Below are positions 36,737 through 45,740 of a stretch of 64,000 nt of DNA, piece by piece. Position 1 is the first letter of the stretch. Every line of letters starts with the position of its first letter. The DNA is from Shimia sp. (GTDB lineage: Bacteria; Pseudomonadota; Alphaproteobacteria; Rhodobacterales; Rhodobacteraceae): the NCBI GenBank assembly GCA_024224295.1, contig JAAENN010000029.1:85542-149541 (forward strand), written 5' to 3'. Under the pieces are notes generated by a model. The model saw only the letters and a list, made by a program, of their open reading frames with translations, ran no database searches and was not told the origin of the DNA. Made by a program: the position numbers and the translations under genes.

Positions 36737-37720
36737 GTGAACCACGTAATCGTCACAGGCGGCGCGGGCTACATCGGCTCGCACGCATGTAAAGCATTGG
36801 CGGCAGCAGGCTTTGTGCCTGTGACTTTCGACAATTTGACTACAGGTTGGTCAGACGCGGTCAAATTTGGCCCGTTTGAAAAAGGCGACCTGCTGGACCG
36901 TGGGCGTCTTGATGAGGTGTTCAAAAAATATGCGCCGGTTGCGGTAATGCATTTTGCTGCACTCTCGCAGGTGGGCGAAAGCATGAAGGAGCCTGGAAAA
37001 TACTGGCTCAACAATGTGCAGGGTTCTCTGAATCTTATAGAAGCGACAGTGGATGCGGGGGTGCGCAACTTTGTGTTTTCGTCGACCTGTGCGACCTATG
37101 GTGACCATGACAATGTGACGCTAGACGAAGATGTAGAGCAGCTTCCAATCAACGCATATGGCGGGTCAAAGCGGGCAATTGAGGATATGTTGCGCGATTT
37201 TGAGGGTGCTAGTGGACTGCGGTCCGTGATCTTCCGGTACTTTAATGTGGCGGGTGCCGATCCGGATGCGGAGGTCGGAGAATTCCATCAGCCTGAGACC
37301 CATCTGGTGCCATTGATGCTAGACGCAATTGACGGCAAACGTGATGCTTTGACCATTTTTGGTACCGATTATGACACACCTGATGGCACTTGTATTCGCG
37401 ACTACGTGCATGTGTGTGATTTGGTGGATGCGCATGTTTTGGGGCTGCGCTGGCTCCAAGAAGGCAAAGGCAGTCGGGTGTTCAACCTTGGAACTGGAAC
37501 TGGGTTTTCAGTACGCGAGGTGATTGATCAGTCCCGTGCAGTGACCAATCGGGCGGTGCCATATACCGAAGGTCCCCGCCGTCCGGGGGATTGCACAAAG
37601 CTGGTCTCTGGCTCGACACGGGCTGAGAAAGAGCTAGGGTGGGAGCCGAAACGCTCCAAAATGGACCTGATGATTGCCGATGCATGGAGATGGCATCAGA
37701 CCGGGCATTACGACAAGTAA
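36737..37720 (+). CDS. galE: UDP-glucose 4-epimerase
   Basis: 327 residues starting at GTG 36737 with GAAAGGA upstream. NAD loop GGAGYIGSHACKAL, FDNLTTGWSDAV, HFAALSQVGESMKEPGKYW, SSTCATYGD, catalytic NAYGGSK (YxxxK) and YFNVAGADPDAEVGE. It interconverts UDP-glucose and UDP-galactose. Its last 41 nt overlap the next glycosyltransferase gene in another frame. Confidence 0.97.
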   Translation: MNHVIVTGGAGYIGSHACKALAAAGFVPVTFDNLTTGWSDAVKFGPFEKGDLLDRGRLDEVFKKYAPVAVMHFAALSQVGESMKEPGKYWLNNVQGSLNLIEATVDAGVRNFVFSSTCATYGDHDNVTLDEDVEQLPINAYGGSKRAIEDMLRDFEGASGLRSVIFRYFNVAGADPDAEVGEFHQPETHLVPLMLDAIDGKRDALTIFGTDYDTPDGTCIRDYVHVCDLVDAHVLGLRWLQEGKGSRVFNLGTGTGFSVREVIDQSRAVTNRAVPYTEGPRRPGDCTKLVSGSTRAEKELGWEPKRSKMDLMIADAWRWHQTGHYDK

Positions 37721-38939
37721 TCCTCCCGCTCGACTTCTGGAAATGACACGAGTGCTGGCCCTTGCGGGACGGCGCCCGTCCGGCGTGGACCGGGTATGCC
37801 TGGCCTATCTGCGAGCGGTCCTGTCTGATGGTGTGCCATGTTTTGGACTGGTGCGGACAGGGTTGGGTTTTGTGCTGTTGGATCAGGCGGGCATGGAGGC
37901 TTGTCTTGAGGCCATAGAGGGTCAGAGGGCGTGGCCGGCACCGGATTTTATTTCCCGGATGCGGCATCGAGTGGGCAGCGCGCGACGGGTGCCGGATACA
38001 ATGGCGCGGCAAGCGGCCATGGCGCGGGCGCGTCCCCGTGGACTGGGGCGTATGCTGCAGCGATATGTGCCGGAAGGCTGTGTCTACATCAATGCCGATC
38101 AGACCACTTTCACGACCCGCGTGGCGCAAGCTGTGAAAAGCGTGAAGAATGGCAAAATCACCGTGTTTATCCATGACACCATTCCGCTGGATCATCCGCA
38201 GTATCAGACCCCACGGTCGGTGGAGAAACTGGCAGCCATTTTAAAGCGTTGTGCCAGTTATGCGGATTTGATCCTTACCAATTCGCATGTTTCAGCCAGT
38301 GACATTGCCCGCCACATGGCACCTTTGGGAGAGGTCCCTCCAGTGGAGGTTGCCCACCTTGGGGTCGAGGTTGATTTTTTCGCAACTGAGAACAATCAAA
38401 GCGGAGCTTCGGTCGCAGCGCCCTATTTCTTGTGTTTGGGCACCATTGAGCCGCGGAAGAATATTTGCTTTTTGCTGGACCTGTGGGAGGACATGGCCAG
38501 GCGTATGCCGGAGGATGAGGTTCCACGCCTGGTGATTGCAGGACGGCGTGGTTGGGAGAGCGCGGACGTGCTGACGCGACTCGAATCATCGCCTTTGAGG
38601 GGTAAGATTCTGTTGGAATTTAATGATTTAGGGGACAAGGAGTTGCGCTCTCTTATAGGAGGCACTGATGGACTTTTGTTTCCAAGTCATGCCGAAGGCT
38701 TTGGCTTGCCACCGGTGGAAGCCGCTGCCATGGGGGTGCCTGTGGTGGCCAATGTATTACCTGTTTTGCGGGAGATTCTCGGGGATTATCCCATTTACGC
38801 AAGCGTTTCAGATGTTTATCTATGGGAAACAATCATTCGGACTCTCGCCACCGCTGCGAAGGCCGGATCAGAGACACATCAGCGCTTTACACCACCAACA
38901 TGGGAGGCGCATTTCAACTCGGTCTTAAGGGTCACGTGA
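37680..38939 (+). CDS. Family 1 (GT-B) glycosyltransferase
   Basis: About 419 residues. The GT1/GT4 C-terminal domain is clear: PYFLCLGTIEPRKNICFLLDLWEDM, RLVIAGRRGWESADVL, LEFNDLGDKELRSLIGGTDGLLFPSHAEGFGLPPVEAAAMGVPVVANVLPVLREIL (EGFGLPxxE donor site). N-terminal LLEMTRVLALAGRRPSGVDRVCLAYLRAV with VFIHDTIPLDHPQYQ marks the mannosyltransferase-like subfamily common in Rhodobacterales. The start is uncertain: ATG at 37680 overlaps galE by 41 nt; ATG at 37743 would avoid overlap but cuts the conserved beginning. Confidence 0.9.
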   Translation: MHGDGIRPGITTSNPPARLLEMTRVLALAGRRPSGVDRVCLAYLRAVLSDGVPCFGLVRTGLGFVLLDQAGMEACLEAIEGQRAWPAPDFISRMRHRVGSARRVPDTMARQAAMARARPRGLGRMLQRYVPEGCVYINADQTTFTTRVAQAVKSVKNGKITVFIHDTIPLDHPQYQTPRSVEKLAAILKRCASYADLILTNSHVSASDIARHMAPLGEVPPVEVAHLGVEVDFFATENNQSGASVAAPYFLCLGTIEPRKNICFLLDLWEDMARRMPEDEVPRLVIAGRRGWESADVLTRLESSPLRGKILLEFNDLGDKELRSLIGGTDGLLFPSHAEGFGLPPVEAAAMGVPVVANVLPVLREILGDYPIYASVSDVYLWETIIRTLATAAKAGSETHQRFTPPTWEAHFNSVLRVT

Positions 38940-38987
38940 TACACCCTGTAGCTGGACCTTTGGAGATTGAGGAAGGTTGGGACAGGA

Positions 38988-39998
38988 GTGAGCGCGCTGC
39001 AATCATATCGGCTTCGGATTCGACGCCGGCATCGTCTTGTGCGTGCTATCCGCAAGCGGCGTGAATTACGCAGCATGTCCGACCGTACTGGGCAGATCAG
39101 ATCCTCGGATTTGCTGGCGTTTTCTACACTGCGCAACGAGCATATTCGTTTGCCGTTTTTTCTGGATTACTACCGGAACAAAGGCATCAATCACTTTCTG
39201 ATCGTGGACAACGACAGCGACGATGGGTCGCTGGAATATCTGATGGAGCAGCCGGATGTGTCGGTATGGCACACCCGCAAGAGCTACAAGAAATCCAAGT
39301 TCGGGGTGGACTGGCTCAATTGGTTGCAGTTCCGATACGGGCACAATCATTGGTGTCTGGTGGTGGATCCGGATGAGTTCTTTATCTACCCTTTCTGTGA
39401 CACGAGGCCGATCCGGGCGCTGACGGATTGGCTGGATGCCAGTTCAATCAAATCATTCAGCGCGATGCTCTTGGACATGTATCCGCGTGGACCCATTACG
39501 GAGCAGCCGTACCAATCGGGGCAGGATCCGATGGACATTGCCTGTTGGTTTGATGCGGGAAATTATACGATGACCAAAAATCCGCAGTACGGCAATCTGT
39601 GGATTCAAGGTGGACCGCGGTCGCGCGTGTTTTTCCCGGATGAGCCAGAGTTGGCGCCTGCGCTTAACAAGATCCCGCTGGTGAAGTGGAACCGGCGGTA
39701 CTGCTATGCCAGCTCTACGCATATGTTGCTGCCGCGTGGATTAAACCAAGTCTATGATGAGTGGGGCGGTGAAAAGGCCTCTGGTCTATTGTTGCACGCG
39801 AAGTTCTTGGACACGTTCACAGTGAAGGCCGAAGAAGAACTGGAGCGCAATCAGCACTATTCCGCGAGCGTGGAATACAAGGCTTATGCTGAGCGCCTGC
39901 GGGATGCGCCTGAGCTTTGGTGCAAGTGGAGTGAAAAGTACATCAATTGGCGGCAGCTTGAGATTCTGGGGCTAATGTCCAAGGGGAACTGGGCATGA
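38988..39998 (+). CDS. GT2-like glycosyltransferase (Glyco_tranf_2_4 / GT92-like)
   Basis: 336 residues if started at GTG 38988 (SALQSYRLRIRRRHRLVRAIRKRREL..DRTGQIRSSDLLAFSTLRNE); the track TTG is 21 nt earlier. The family signature is FSTLRNEHIRLPFFLDYYRNKGINHFLIVDNDSDDGSLEYLMEQPDVSVW and the metal site CLVVDPDEFFIYP. The substrate is unknown. Its end overlaps the GT14-type gene by 4 nt (ATGA), so the two products are probably made in fixed ratio. Confidence 0.88.
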   Translation: MSALQSYRLRIRRRHRLVRAIRKRRELRSMSDRTGQIRSSDLLAFSTLRNEHIRLPFFLDYYRNKGINHFLIVDNDSDDGSLEYLMEQPDVSVWHTRKSYKKSKFGVDWLNWLQFRYGHNHWCLVVDPDEFFIYPFCDTRPIRALTDWLDASSIKSFSAMLLDMYPRGPITEQPYQSGQDPMDIACWFDAGNYTMTKNPQYGNLWIQGGPRSRVFFPDEPELAPALNKIPLVKWNRRYCYASSTHMLLPRGLNQVYDEWGGEKASGLLLHAKFLDTFTVKAEEELERNQHYSASVEYKAYAERLRDAPELWCKWSEKYINWRQLEILGLMSKGNWA

Positions 39999-41692
39999 GC
40001 GTTGGCATTCTCATGTTGGTACACACGGCATTTGGCCGGGCCGAGCAGGTGGCGCGGCACTGGACCAAATACGGCTGTCCGGTGGTGATCCATGTGGATT
40101 CGTCGGTAAAGCCAAAAGCCTATAAGAAGTTTGTCAAAGCCTTGGAAAATGAGCCGGATGTGCGGTTCTGCAAACGGCATAAGTGTGAGTGGGGCGATTG
40201 GGGTTTGGTTGCGGCCAGTCAGTCGGCTGGGGAAACCATGCTTGCCGAGTTCCCGGATGTGCGCCACATCTATCTGTCGTCTGGATCCTGTTTGCCGCTA
40301 CGCCCTGTTCAGGAACTGAAAGACTATCTGGAGGCACGTCCTCGGACTGATTTCATTGAAAGTGCCACAACCGCGGATGTGCCATGGACTGTTGGCGGGT
40401 TAGACGCGGAGCGCTTTACACTGCACTTCCCGTTTTCCTGGAAGAAGCACCGGTTCCTGTTCGACAAGTGGGTTGATATTCAGCGGTTTTTGCGGGTGAA
40501 ACGCAAGATTCCGCATGGCGTGGTGCCGCATATGGGAAGTCAATGGTGGTGCCTGACGCGCCAAACGTTGTCTGCCATTCTGCAAGACCCGGATCGAGAG
40601 ACATTTGACAGCTACTTCAAGCGAGTGTGGATTCCTGATGAGAGCTATTTTCAGACTTTGGTACGGCTCTATTCCAGCAACATAGAAAGTCGCTCCCTGA
40701 CGCTGTCGAAGTTCGATTTCCAGGGTAAGCCACATATTTTCTATGATGATCATCTTCAGTTGCTACGGCGGTCTGATTGCTTTGTGGCGCGTAAAATTTG
40801 GCCGCATGCCAATCGTTTGTACGATGGGTTTTTGCGCAGTCCGGAAGGGGCGATCAAGATGAGTGAGCCCAATCCGGCCAAAATCGACCGGATTTTCGCC
40901 AAGGCGGTCGAGCGCCGGACCAAAGGCCGGACTGGACTTTATATGCAAAGCCGCTATCCCAATGAAGGCTGGGAGAATGGCATGACTTTTGGTCGCTATT
41001 CCATTTTTCAAGGGTTTACCGAGCTGTTCGAGGATTTTGACCCTTGGTTGGCGCGGGCGACTGGCGCTCGCGTGCATGGACATCTATTTGCGCCCGAGCG
41101 AGCGGAGTTTGAAGCCGGCCAACGGGTGATCAATGGAGCGCTCAGTGACGCTCCCAGAAATCGCGACTACAACTCGATTGCGTTTCTGACCAACCTGATT
41201 TGGAACACGCGGGGCGAACGCCAATGTTTTCAAACCGGACCACGGGATGAAGGCGCCCCAGTATGGTTTTTTGCGAAAGACCCCAACGCGCAGGTGTCGG
41301 TGATCAGCGGGGCCTGGGCCATTCCGCTGTTTAAGTCCAATTTGAACTTTGCCGATATCCGCAAAGAGGCTGCACGGCTGCAAAAGTTGGAGAACGAACA
41401 GCTTTTTGCGTTGCGCAGTCCCTATGCAAAAGCACGGGTGCGTATCTGGACGCTTGCGGAGTTTATTGAAGCGCCAATGGAGCCTTTGCAGACCATTATA
41501 GATGAGATTGGGCCGGAAAAAGCACGCCGGTTGTCCGAGGCGCCGCGCATGACAGATTTAACTGGGTTTGGTCAGTTCCTGCAGAATTTGAAAAACCAAG
41601 GAATGCACCCTTACCTGATGGGGGATTTCCCGGTATCTCAGGAAGATACTGATCAGAAAAAACCACCGCGCAAACCGTATTTGGTGCAATAA
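39995..41692 (+). CDS. Core-2/I-branching-type (GT14) N-acetylglucosaminyltransferase with C-terminal domain of unknown function
   Basis: 565 residues. The N-terminal 280 show the branch-enzyme pattern: GILMLVHTAFGRAEQVARHW, HVDSSVKPKAYKKF, CEWGDWGLVAASQSAGETML, HIYLSSGSCLPLRPVQELKDYLE and GSQWWCLTRQTLSAIL..PDESYFQTLV. The last 270 residues (NEGWENGMTFGRYSIFQGF..IAFLTNLIWNTRGERQCFQTGPRDEGAPVWFFAKDP..MTDLTGFGQFLQNLKNQGMHPYLMGDFP) match a Rhodobacterales-restricted domain that I recall as DUF5927/5928; its role is unknown. The sulfotransferase follows after 6 nt. Confidence 0.88.
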   Translation: MSVGILMLVHTAFGRAEQVARHWTKYGCPVVIHVDSSVKPKAYKKFVKALENEPDVRFCKRHKCEWGDWGLVAASQSAGETMLAEFPDVRHIYLSSGSCLPLRPVQELKDYLEARPRTDFIESATTADVPWTVGGLDAERFTLHFPFSWKKHRFLFDKWVDIQRFLRVKRKIPHGVVPHMGSQWWCLTRQTLSAILQDPDRETFDSYFKRVWIPDESYFQTLVRLYSSNIESRSLTLSKFDFQGKPHIFYDDHLQLLRRSDCFVARKIWPHANRLYDGFLRSPEGAIKMSEPNPAKIDRIFAKAVERRTKGRTGLYMQSRYPNEGWENGMTFGRYSIFQGFTELFEDFDPWLARATGARVHGHLFAPERAEFEAGQRVINGALSDAPRNRDYNSIAFLTNLIWNTRGERQCFQTGPRDEGAPVWFFAKDPNAQVSVISGAWAIPLFKSNLNFADIRKEAARLQKLENEQLFALRSPYAKARVRIWTLAEFIEAPMEPLQTIIDEIGPEKARRLSEAPRMTDLTGFGQFLQNLKNQGMHPYLMGDFPVSQEDTDQKKPPRKPYLVQ

Positions 41693-41698
41693 GGCCTT

Positions 41699-43123
41699 AT
41701 GAGCAGAGCTTTTGATTATTTTGTGGTCTTTGCAGAGATGCGGACAGGATCCAACTTTCTGGAAGCCAATATCAACGGGTTTGAGGGGCTGCAGTGCCTC
41801 GGTGAGGCGTTCAACCCGCATTTTATTGGCTACCCCAACAAAGACGACTGTTTGGGGGTGACTCTGGCGCAGCGCGTGGCGGACCCGCATGTCCTGATTG
41901 ATAAGGTCAAAGACAACGAAGTCCTTTCCGGGTTTCGATATTTTCATGATCATGAGCCAAGGGTTTTGAATACGATCTTGAACGATCCACGATGCGCCAA
42001 AATTGTGCTGATCCGCAATCCGCTGGACAGCTATGTGAGTTGGAAGATTGCGCAGGAGACCGGCCAGTGGAAGTTAACCGATGTGCGTCGGCGACGGGAA
42101 AGCAAAGTTAAGTTTGATGGTCCTGAATTCCGGCGTCATGTTGAGGATCTGCAAGATTTCCAGGTGACCTTGATGCGGGCGCTGCAAGTGAGCGGGCAGA
42201 CGGCGTTTTACGTTGCATATGAGGATCTGCAGGACATTCAAGTGATGAATGGTCTTGCACAGTTTCTGGGGCTTGATGAGGATTTGCCAGAGCTGAATCA
42301 GAAGCTGAAGCGGCAGAACCCAAGTCCACTGTCAGAGAAAGTGTCCAACTTTGGTGAGGTGACTCTCGCGTTGGCGGATCTGGATCGGTTTAATTTGAAC
42401 CGGACACCTAATTTTGAGCCGCGTCGCGGCGCGGCTGTGCCAAGCTATGTGGCCTGTGCAGTGGCGCCGTTGTTGTATTTGCCAATGCGCTCTGGTCCGC
42501 AGGCGGTGGTCACACAATGGATGGCCCAGATGGACCATGTAGCACCGGACGGACTGATCCAGAGCTTTAGTCAAAAAAGCCTGCGCCAGTGGAAGAAGGC
42601 GCACAAAGGGCACCGGAGCTTTACTGTGATCCGCCATCCTGTGGTGCGCGCGCATGCGGCGTTCTGCGAGTGTATTTTGGCCGCAGAGCAGGGGGTCTAT
42701 AAGAAGATCCGCAACACGTTGCGACGTGTCTACAAGATGCCGTTGCCGAAAGACCCGCCAAGTGTGGATTACACAGCGGAGGAGCATAAGGCTGGTTTCA
42801 TCGCGTTCTTGGGATTCGTGAAAGCGAATCTGGCGGGCCAGACCGGGCTTCGACAGGATGCGCATTGGGTAAGTCAGACCACAGCGATGCAGGGATTCGC
42901 GGATTTGGCGCTGCCTGACATGATCGTGCGCGAAGACGAGATGATGAGCTATTTACCGGCCTTGGCGATGCAGGTTGGGCGCATGGATGCGCCTGATCCT
43001 CGCGAGGTTGATTCCGGTCATCCCGTGGCACTGGAGGAGATCTACGATCAGGAGATCGAGAAGCTTTGCCAGGAGATCTACAAGCGGGATTATATCTCGT
43101 TTGGCTTCGAAGTCTGGAAATAA
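41699..43123 (+). CDS. Two-domain sulfotransferase
   Basis: 474 residues. The N-terminal domain has the 5'-phosphosulfate loop AEMRTGSNFLEANI (12-25) and the 3'-phosphate motif IVLIRNPLDSYVSWKIA (about 102-118), as in NodH-type enzymes using PAPS. From about 250 a second sulfotransferase-like unit appears: LLYLPMRSGPQAVVTQWM (degenerate loop), FTVIRHPVVRAHAAFCECIL and the ending LCQEIYKRDYISFGFEVW typical of the Sulfotransfer_2 type. It probably sulfates the glycan made by the upstream enzymes. cysQ at 28.3 kb would remove the PAP product. A terminator follows. Confidence 0.87.
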   Translation: MSRAFDYFVVFAEMRTGSNFLEANINGFEGLQCLGEAFNPHFIGYPNKDDCLGVTLAQRVADPHVLIDKVKDNEVLSGFRYFHDHEPRVLNTILNDPRCAKIVLIRNPLDSYVSWKIAQETGQWKLTDVRRRRESKVKFDGPEFRRHVEDLQDFQVTLMRALQVSGQTAFYVAYEDLQDIQVMNGLAQFLGLDEDLPELNQKLKRQNPSPLSEKVSNFGEVTLALADLDRFNLNRTPNFEPRRGAAVPSYVACAVAPLLYLPMRSGPQAVVTQWMAQMDHVAPDGLIQSFSQKSLRQWKKAHKGHRSFTVIRHPVVRAHAAFCECILAAEQGVYKKIRNTLRRVYKMPLPKDPPSVDYTAEEHKAGFIAFLGFVKANLAGQTGLRQDAHWVSQTTAMQGFADLALPDMIVREDEMMSYLPALAMQVGRMDAPDPREVDSGHPVALEEIYDQEIEKLCQEIYKRDYISFGFEVWK

Positions 43124-43126
43124 AAA

Positions 43127-43156
43127 CGCGCCGTCAGCAGGGCTGCGGCGCGGTTT
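43127..43156. terminator. Terminator between sulfotransferase gene and ptsN
   Basis: CGCGCCG at 43127-43133 pairs with CGGCGCG at 43146-43152, with an inner CAGC/GCTG stem, then GTTT; A tract on the other side. It serves both convergent genes. Confidence 0.7.
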
Positions 43157-43177
43157 GAATACTCTCTGATACGGTGA

Positions 43178-43642
43178 TTAGGCCGCTTGAACTTTGTCGC
43201 TCTCGGTCAAGATTGTGAACAACGTGCTTGCCGTTGGGTTGGCACGTAGTTTGGTGCAGATGGATGTTTCACGCAGTCGCCGTGACACTTTGGCCAAGGC
43301 TTTAAGGTGTTCGACACCCGCGTCTTCCGGCGCAAACAGCGCAAAGGCGATGTCAATAGGTTGCCGGTCTACCGCGTTGAAATCAACAGGTTTCTCTAAC
43401 AGAATGAAAGCGCCGACCACGTTGTCGAGTCCATCAAAGCGCGCGTGGGGCAGAGCCACCCCGTGACCGACACCGGTGGGTCCAAGGGTCTCGCGTTCAA
43501 TCAAGGCTTCGACAACAGCTGGCGCATTCAGCCCGTAGGCCGATTCCGCGAGGTCGCCAAATTCCTGCAACAAACGCTTTTTGCTTGAGGCGGCTGTGAC
43601 AACACGTACCGCCTCAGGCTTGAGGATCATAGAAAGGTCCAT
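43178..43642 (-). CDS. ptsN: PTS IIA-like nitrogen regulatory protein
   Basis: 154 residues from the ATG at 43642 (MDLSMILKPEAVRVVTAASSKKRLLQEFGDLA); the track start is 42 nt upstream. The phosphorylated histidine is H66 in GVGHGVALPHARFDGLDNVVGAFILLEKPVDFNAVD. It receives phosphate from NPr in the nitrogen PTS and acts as a regulator rather than a transporter. The gene follows hpf at 42 nt distance, the usual pairing. Confidence 0.96.
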   Translation of the reverse strand: MDLSMILKPEAVRVVTAASSKKRLLQEFGDLAESAYGLNAPAVVEALIERETLGPTGVGHGVALPHARFDGLDNVVGAFILLEKPVDFNAVDRQPIDIAFALFAPEDAGVEHLKALAKVSRRLRETSICTKLRANPTASTLFTILTESDKVQAA

Positions 43643-43684
43643 AGGGCCTGTATCTCCGGAGAGCGCTTTTATGCGCCTACTCAC

Positions 43685-44254
43685 TTATGCTTGCGGATCA
43701 ATCCAGCCGATATTGCCGTCCTCACGGCGATAGACCACGTTCAATCCGTCTTTACCTTCGTTCTTGAAGACAAGCACCGGGGACCCTGCGAGTTCCATCT
43801 GCATAACGGCTTCGCCAACGCTTAGAGAAGGGATCTGGGTCTCCATCTCGGCAACGATGACTGGCTGCAGGGTGTCGGGCTCGGCTTCATGTTCTTCAGC
43901 TTCAGGCGCGAGGATATACGAGGAAGCGCCGAAAAGTTCAACCGGGTCCTGACGTTCCTTATGGTGATCCTTCAGTCGGCGCTTATACCGACGCAGTTGT
44001 TTGTCCATTTTTTCCGCACAACTGTCAAAAGCGGCGTAGATTTCAGTTTCATGTGCTTTGGCCTGAGCGGTCAGTCCGGTGGACAGATGCACAGTGGCCT
44101 CGCAGACATATTCGTGCGCGTGTTTGGAGAACGTGATCGTCGCGTCGGTAGGTCGGCCAGCGTATTTGTCCAACACACTGCCAAGCTCTGTTTTCACATG
44201 AGTTTGCAGAGCATCACCAACGTCGATGTGTTTTCCGGTAATCTGATAGCGCAT
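43685..44254 (-). CDS. hpf: Ribosome hibernation-promoting factor, long form
   Basis: 189 residues: N-terminal HPF/YfiA domain (MRYQITGKHIDVGDALQTHVKTELGSVLDKY..DATITFSKHAHEYVCEATVHL..YAAFDSCAEKMDKQLRRYKRRLKDH), a variable acidic linker, and the C-terminal dimerisation domain (VIVAEMETQIPSLSVGEAVMQMELAGSPVLVFKNEGKDGLNVVYRREDGNIGWIDPQ). The long form makes 100S ribosome dimers in stationary phase. A candidate promoter at 44418-44446 and a structured leader at 44278-44319 suggest regulated expression. Confidence 0.96.
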   Translation of the reverse strand: MRYQITGKHIDVGDALQTHVKTELGSVLDKYAGRPTDATITFSKHAHEYVCEATVHLSTGLTAQAKAHETEIYAAFDSCAEKMDKQLRRYKRRLKDHHKERQDPVELFGASSYILAPEAEEHEAEPDTLQPVIVAEMETQIPSLSVGEAVMQMELAGSPVLVFKNEGKDGLNVVYRREDGNIGWIDPQA

Positions 44255-44277
44255 CCTGTCTCCTTTTCGATGACATG

Positions 44278-44319
44278 TCGGACCACGGGCTTGAGGTGCC
44301 CGTTATCAGTTAGGTCCGA
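44278..44319 (-). promoter_or_regulatory. Two-level stem-loop in the hpf leader
   Basis: TCGGACC (44278-44284) pairs with GGTCCGA (44313-44319), and inside it ACGGGC pairs with GCCCGT. A further GGCCTT/AAGGCC hairpin lies at 44359-44376. The structure ends 24 nt before the hpf start codon and has no T tract, so it is not a terminator. Confidence 0.5.
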
Positions 44320-44417
44320 ATGCTGGAAATCGACATTGCCAACCCTTGCGAAAGACCGGGCCTTTTTGCGAAGGCCGCCATGGTCACAGCGGTGGGTCGA
44401 TCAAATGTCATAAAACC

Positions 44418-44446
44418 ATTTGAGTAGGCAGACGGTTAAGAGTCAA
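44418..44446 (-). promoter_or_regulatory. Candidate sigma-70 promoter of hpf-ptsN
   Basis: On the minus strand TTGACT (44446-44441), 17 nt, TCAAAT (44423-44418). Five of six and four of six bases match consensus. It lies between the lptB stop and hpf, giving a leader of roughly 155 nt. Confidence 0.5.
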
Positions 44447-44482
44447 TGAGCGAGAGCAAGATTGTGCGCTTTTCCGCGTGGG

Positions 44483-45241
44483 TCAGGAGATCCGGAAATT
44501 CTCGCCAAGGTAGACGCGGCGCACGTTTTCGTTTTCGACCACTTCGTCTGGGGTGCCGGACATCAGCACCTTGCCGTCGTGCAGGATATAGGCGCGGTCA
44601 ACGATCTCAAGTGTCTCGCGCACATTGTGATCGGTGATTAGCACGCCAATGCCGCGCTTTTTGAGGTCTGCCACAAGATGGCGGATGTCACCTACAGAGA
44701 TCGGGTCGACGCCAGCGAAAGGTTCATCCAAAAGCAGGTACTTGGGATCCGCCGCCAGACAGCGGGCGATCTCCACGCGGCGGCGTTCACCTCCAGATAG
44801 GGCCAGGGCAGGCGCGCGGCGCAGGTGCTCGATGGAGAACTCGCTGAGCAGCTCTTCGAGGCGTTCACGGCGTTTGTGGCGATCCTTGTGGGTGATGTCG
44901 AGGATTGCGGTGATATTGTCCTCAACCGACAGGCCGCGGAAAATTGACATTTCTTGTGGCAAATAGCCGATGCCCAATTTGGCGCGGCGATACATAGGCA
45001 GGGTGGTCACGTCGCGCCCATCAAGGGTCACCCGACCACCTTCGGGAACCAGCAGGCCGGCAACAGCATAAAACGTGGTGGTCTTGCCGGAGCCGTTGGG
45101 GCCCAGCAGGGCGACCACTTCACCGCGTTGCAGCTCCATTGAAAAGTCACGGATCACCACGCGTTTGCGGTAAGCTTTGCGCAGGCTTTGTACCTGCAGT
45201 CCGGAACTGCCTTGGGTGACGGAGAGATCAGGTTTGGCCAT
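44483..45241 (-). CDS. lptB: LPS export ABC transporter ATP-binding protein
   Basis: 252 residues: Walker [20 protein letters not shown], signature [16 protein letters not shown], Walker [18 protein letters not shown], switch [14 protein letters not shown]. LptB powers LptFG to pull LPS out of the inner membrane. It follows lptA by 2 nt and lptC in a compact unit that starts with rnd and kdsD. Confidence 0.97.
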   Translation of the reverse strand: MAKPDLSVTQGSSGLQVQSLRKAYRKRVVIRDFSMELQRGEVVALLGPNGSGKTTTFYAVAGLLVPEGGRVTLDGRDVTTLPMYRRAKLGIGYLPQEMSIFRGLSVEDNITAILDITHKDRHKRRERLEELLSEFSIEHLRRAPALALSGGERRRVEIARCLAADPKYLLLDEPFAGVDPISVGDIRHLVADLKKRGIGVLITDHNVRETLEIVDRAYILHDGKVLMSGTPDEVVENENVRRVYLGENFRIS

Positions 45242-45243
45242 GA

Positions 45244-45726
45244 TTATTGTGACTTCAGAACTGTCTTAACGTTGCCAGTCATTTGCGCGGTATTTGCTGT
45301 CAGATTGAGGCGCATTTTGTCAGCGGTTATGGTGGTTGTATCCTGCACGACTGTGACATTACCTGTCATGACAACTGTGCCGTCATCGATGCTATAGACT
45401 GCTTCGTTGGCTTCGGCGGCGTCTGGACCCTGCACCAACAAGACGTTGCCTTCTGCCACCAGTTTGGCAATGGCTTTGGTTTCTTGATTGTAGTGAACAT
45501 TTACTTTGTCAGCGGTCATGCGCATTTCGCCCTGAGACACGTCGACCTTGCCTTCAAACACGGCGCTGCCGTCTGATTGATTTACCGAAAGAGATTCTGC
45601 AGTGACCTCGACGGGGAGGCCGGTATCCTGTTGCATCTGGCCAAAGCCAACTTGAAACCCCTGTGCCATTCCCGCAATGGGCGCAGTTGCCAAAAGGGAA
45701 AAAGCCAAAGCACGGATTAATATCAC
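45244..45726 (-). CDS. lptA: LPS transport periplasmic protein LptA
   Basis: 160 residues, starting at GTG 45726 with GAGGTG upstream. Signal peptide [21 protein letters not shown], then the OstA-like beta-jellyroll repeats ([41 protein letters not shown].., [36 protein letters not shown]). It forms the periplasmic bridge between LptC and LptD. The arrangement lptC-lptA-lptB is standard. Confidence 0.94.
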   Translation of the reverse strand: MILIRALAFSLLATAPIAGMAQGFQVGFGQMQQDTGLPVEVTAESLSVNQSDGSAVFEGKVDVSQGEMRMTADKVNVHYNQETKAIAKLVAEGNVLLVQGPDAAEANEAVYSIDDGTVVMTGNVTVVQDTTTITADKMRLNLTANTAQMTGNVKTVLKSQ

Positions 45727-45740
45727 AGAAACACCTCGTT

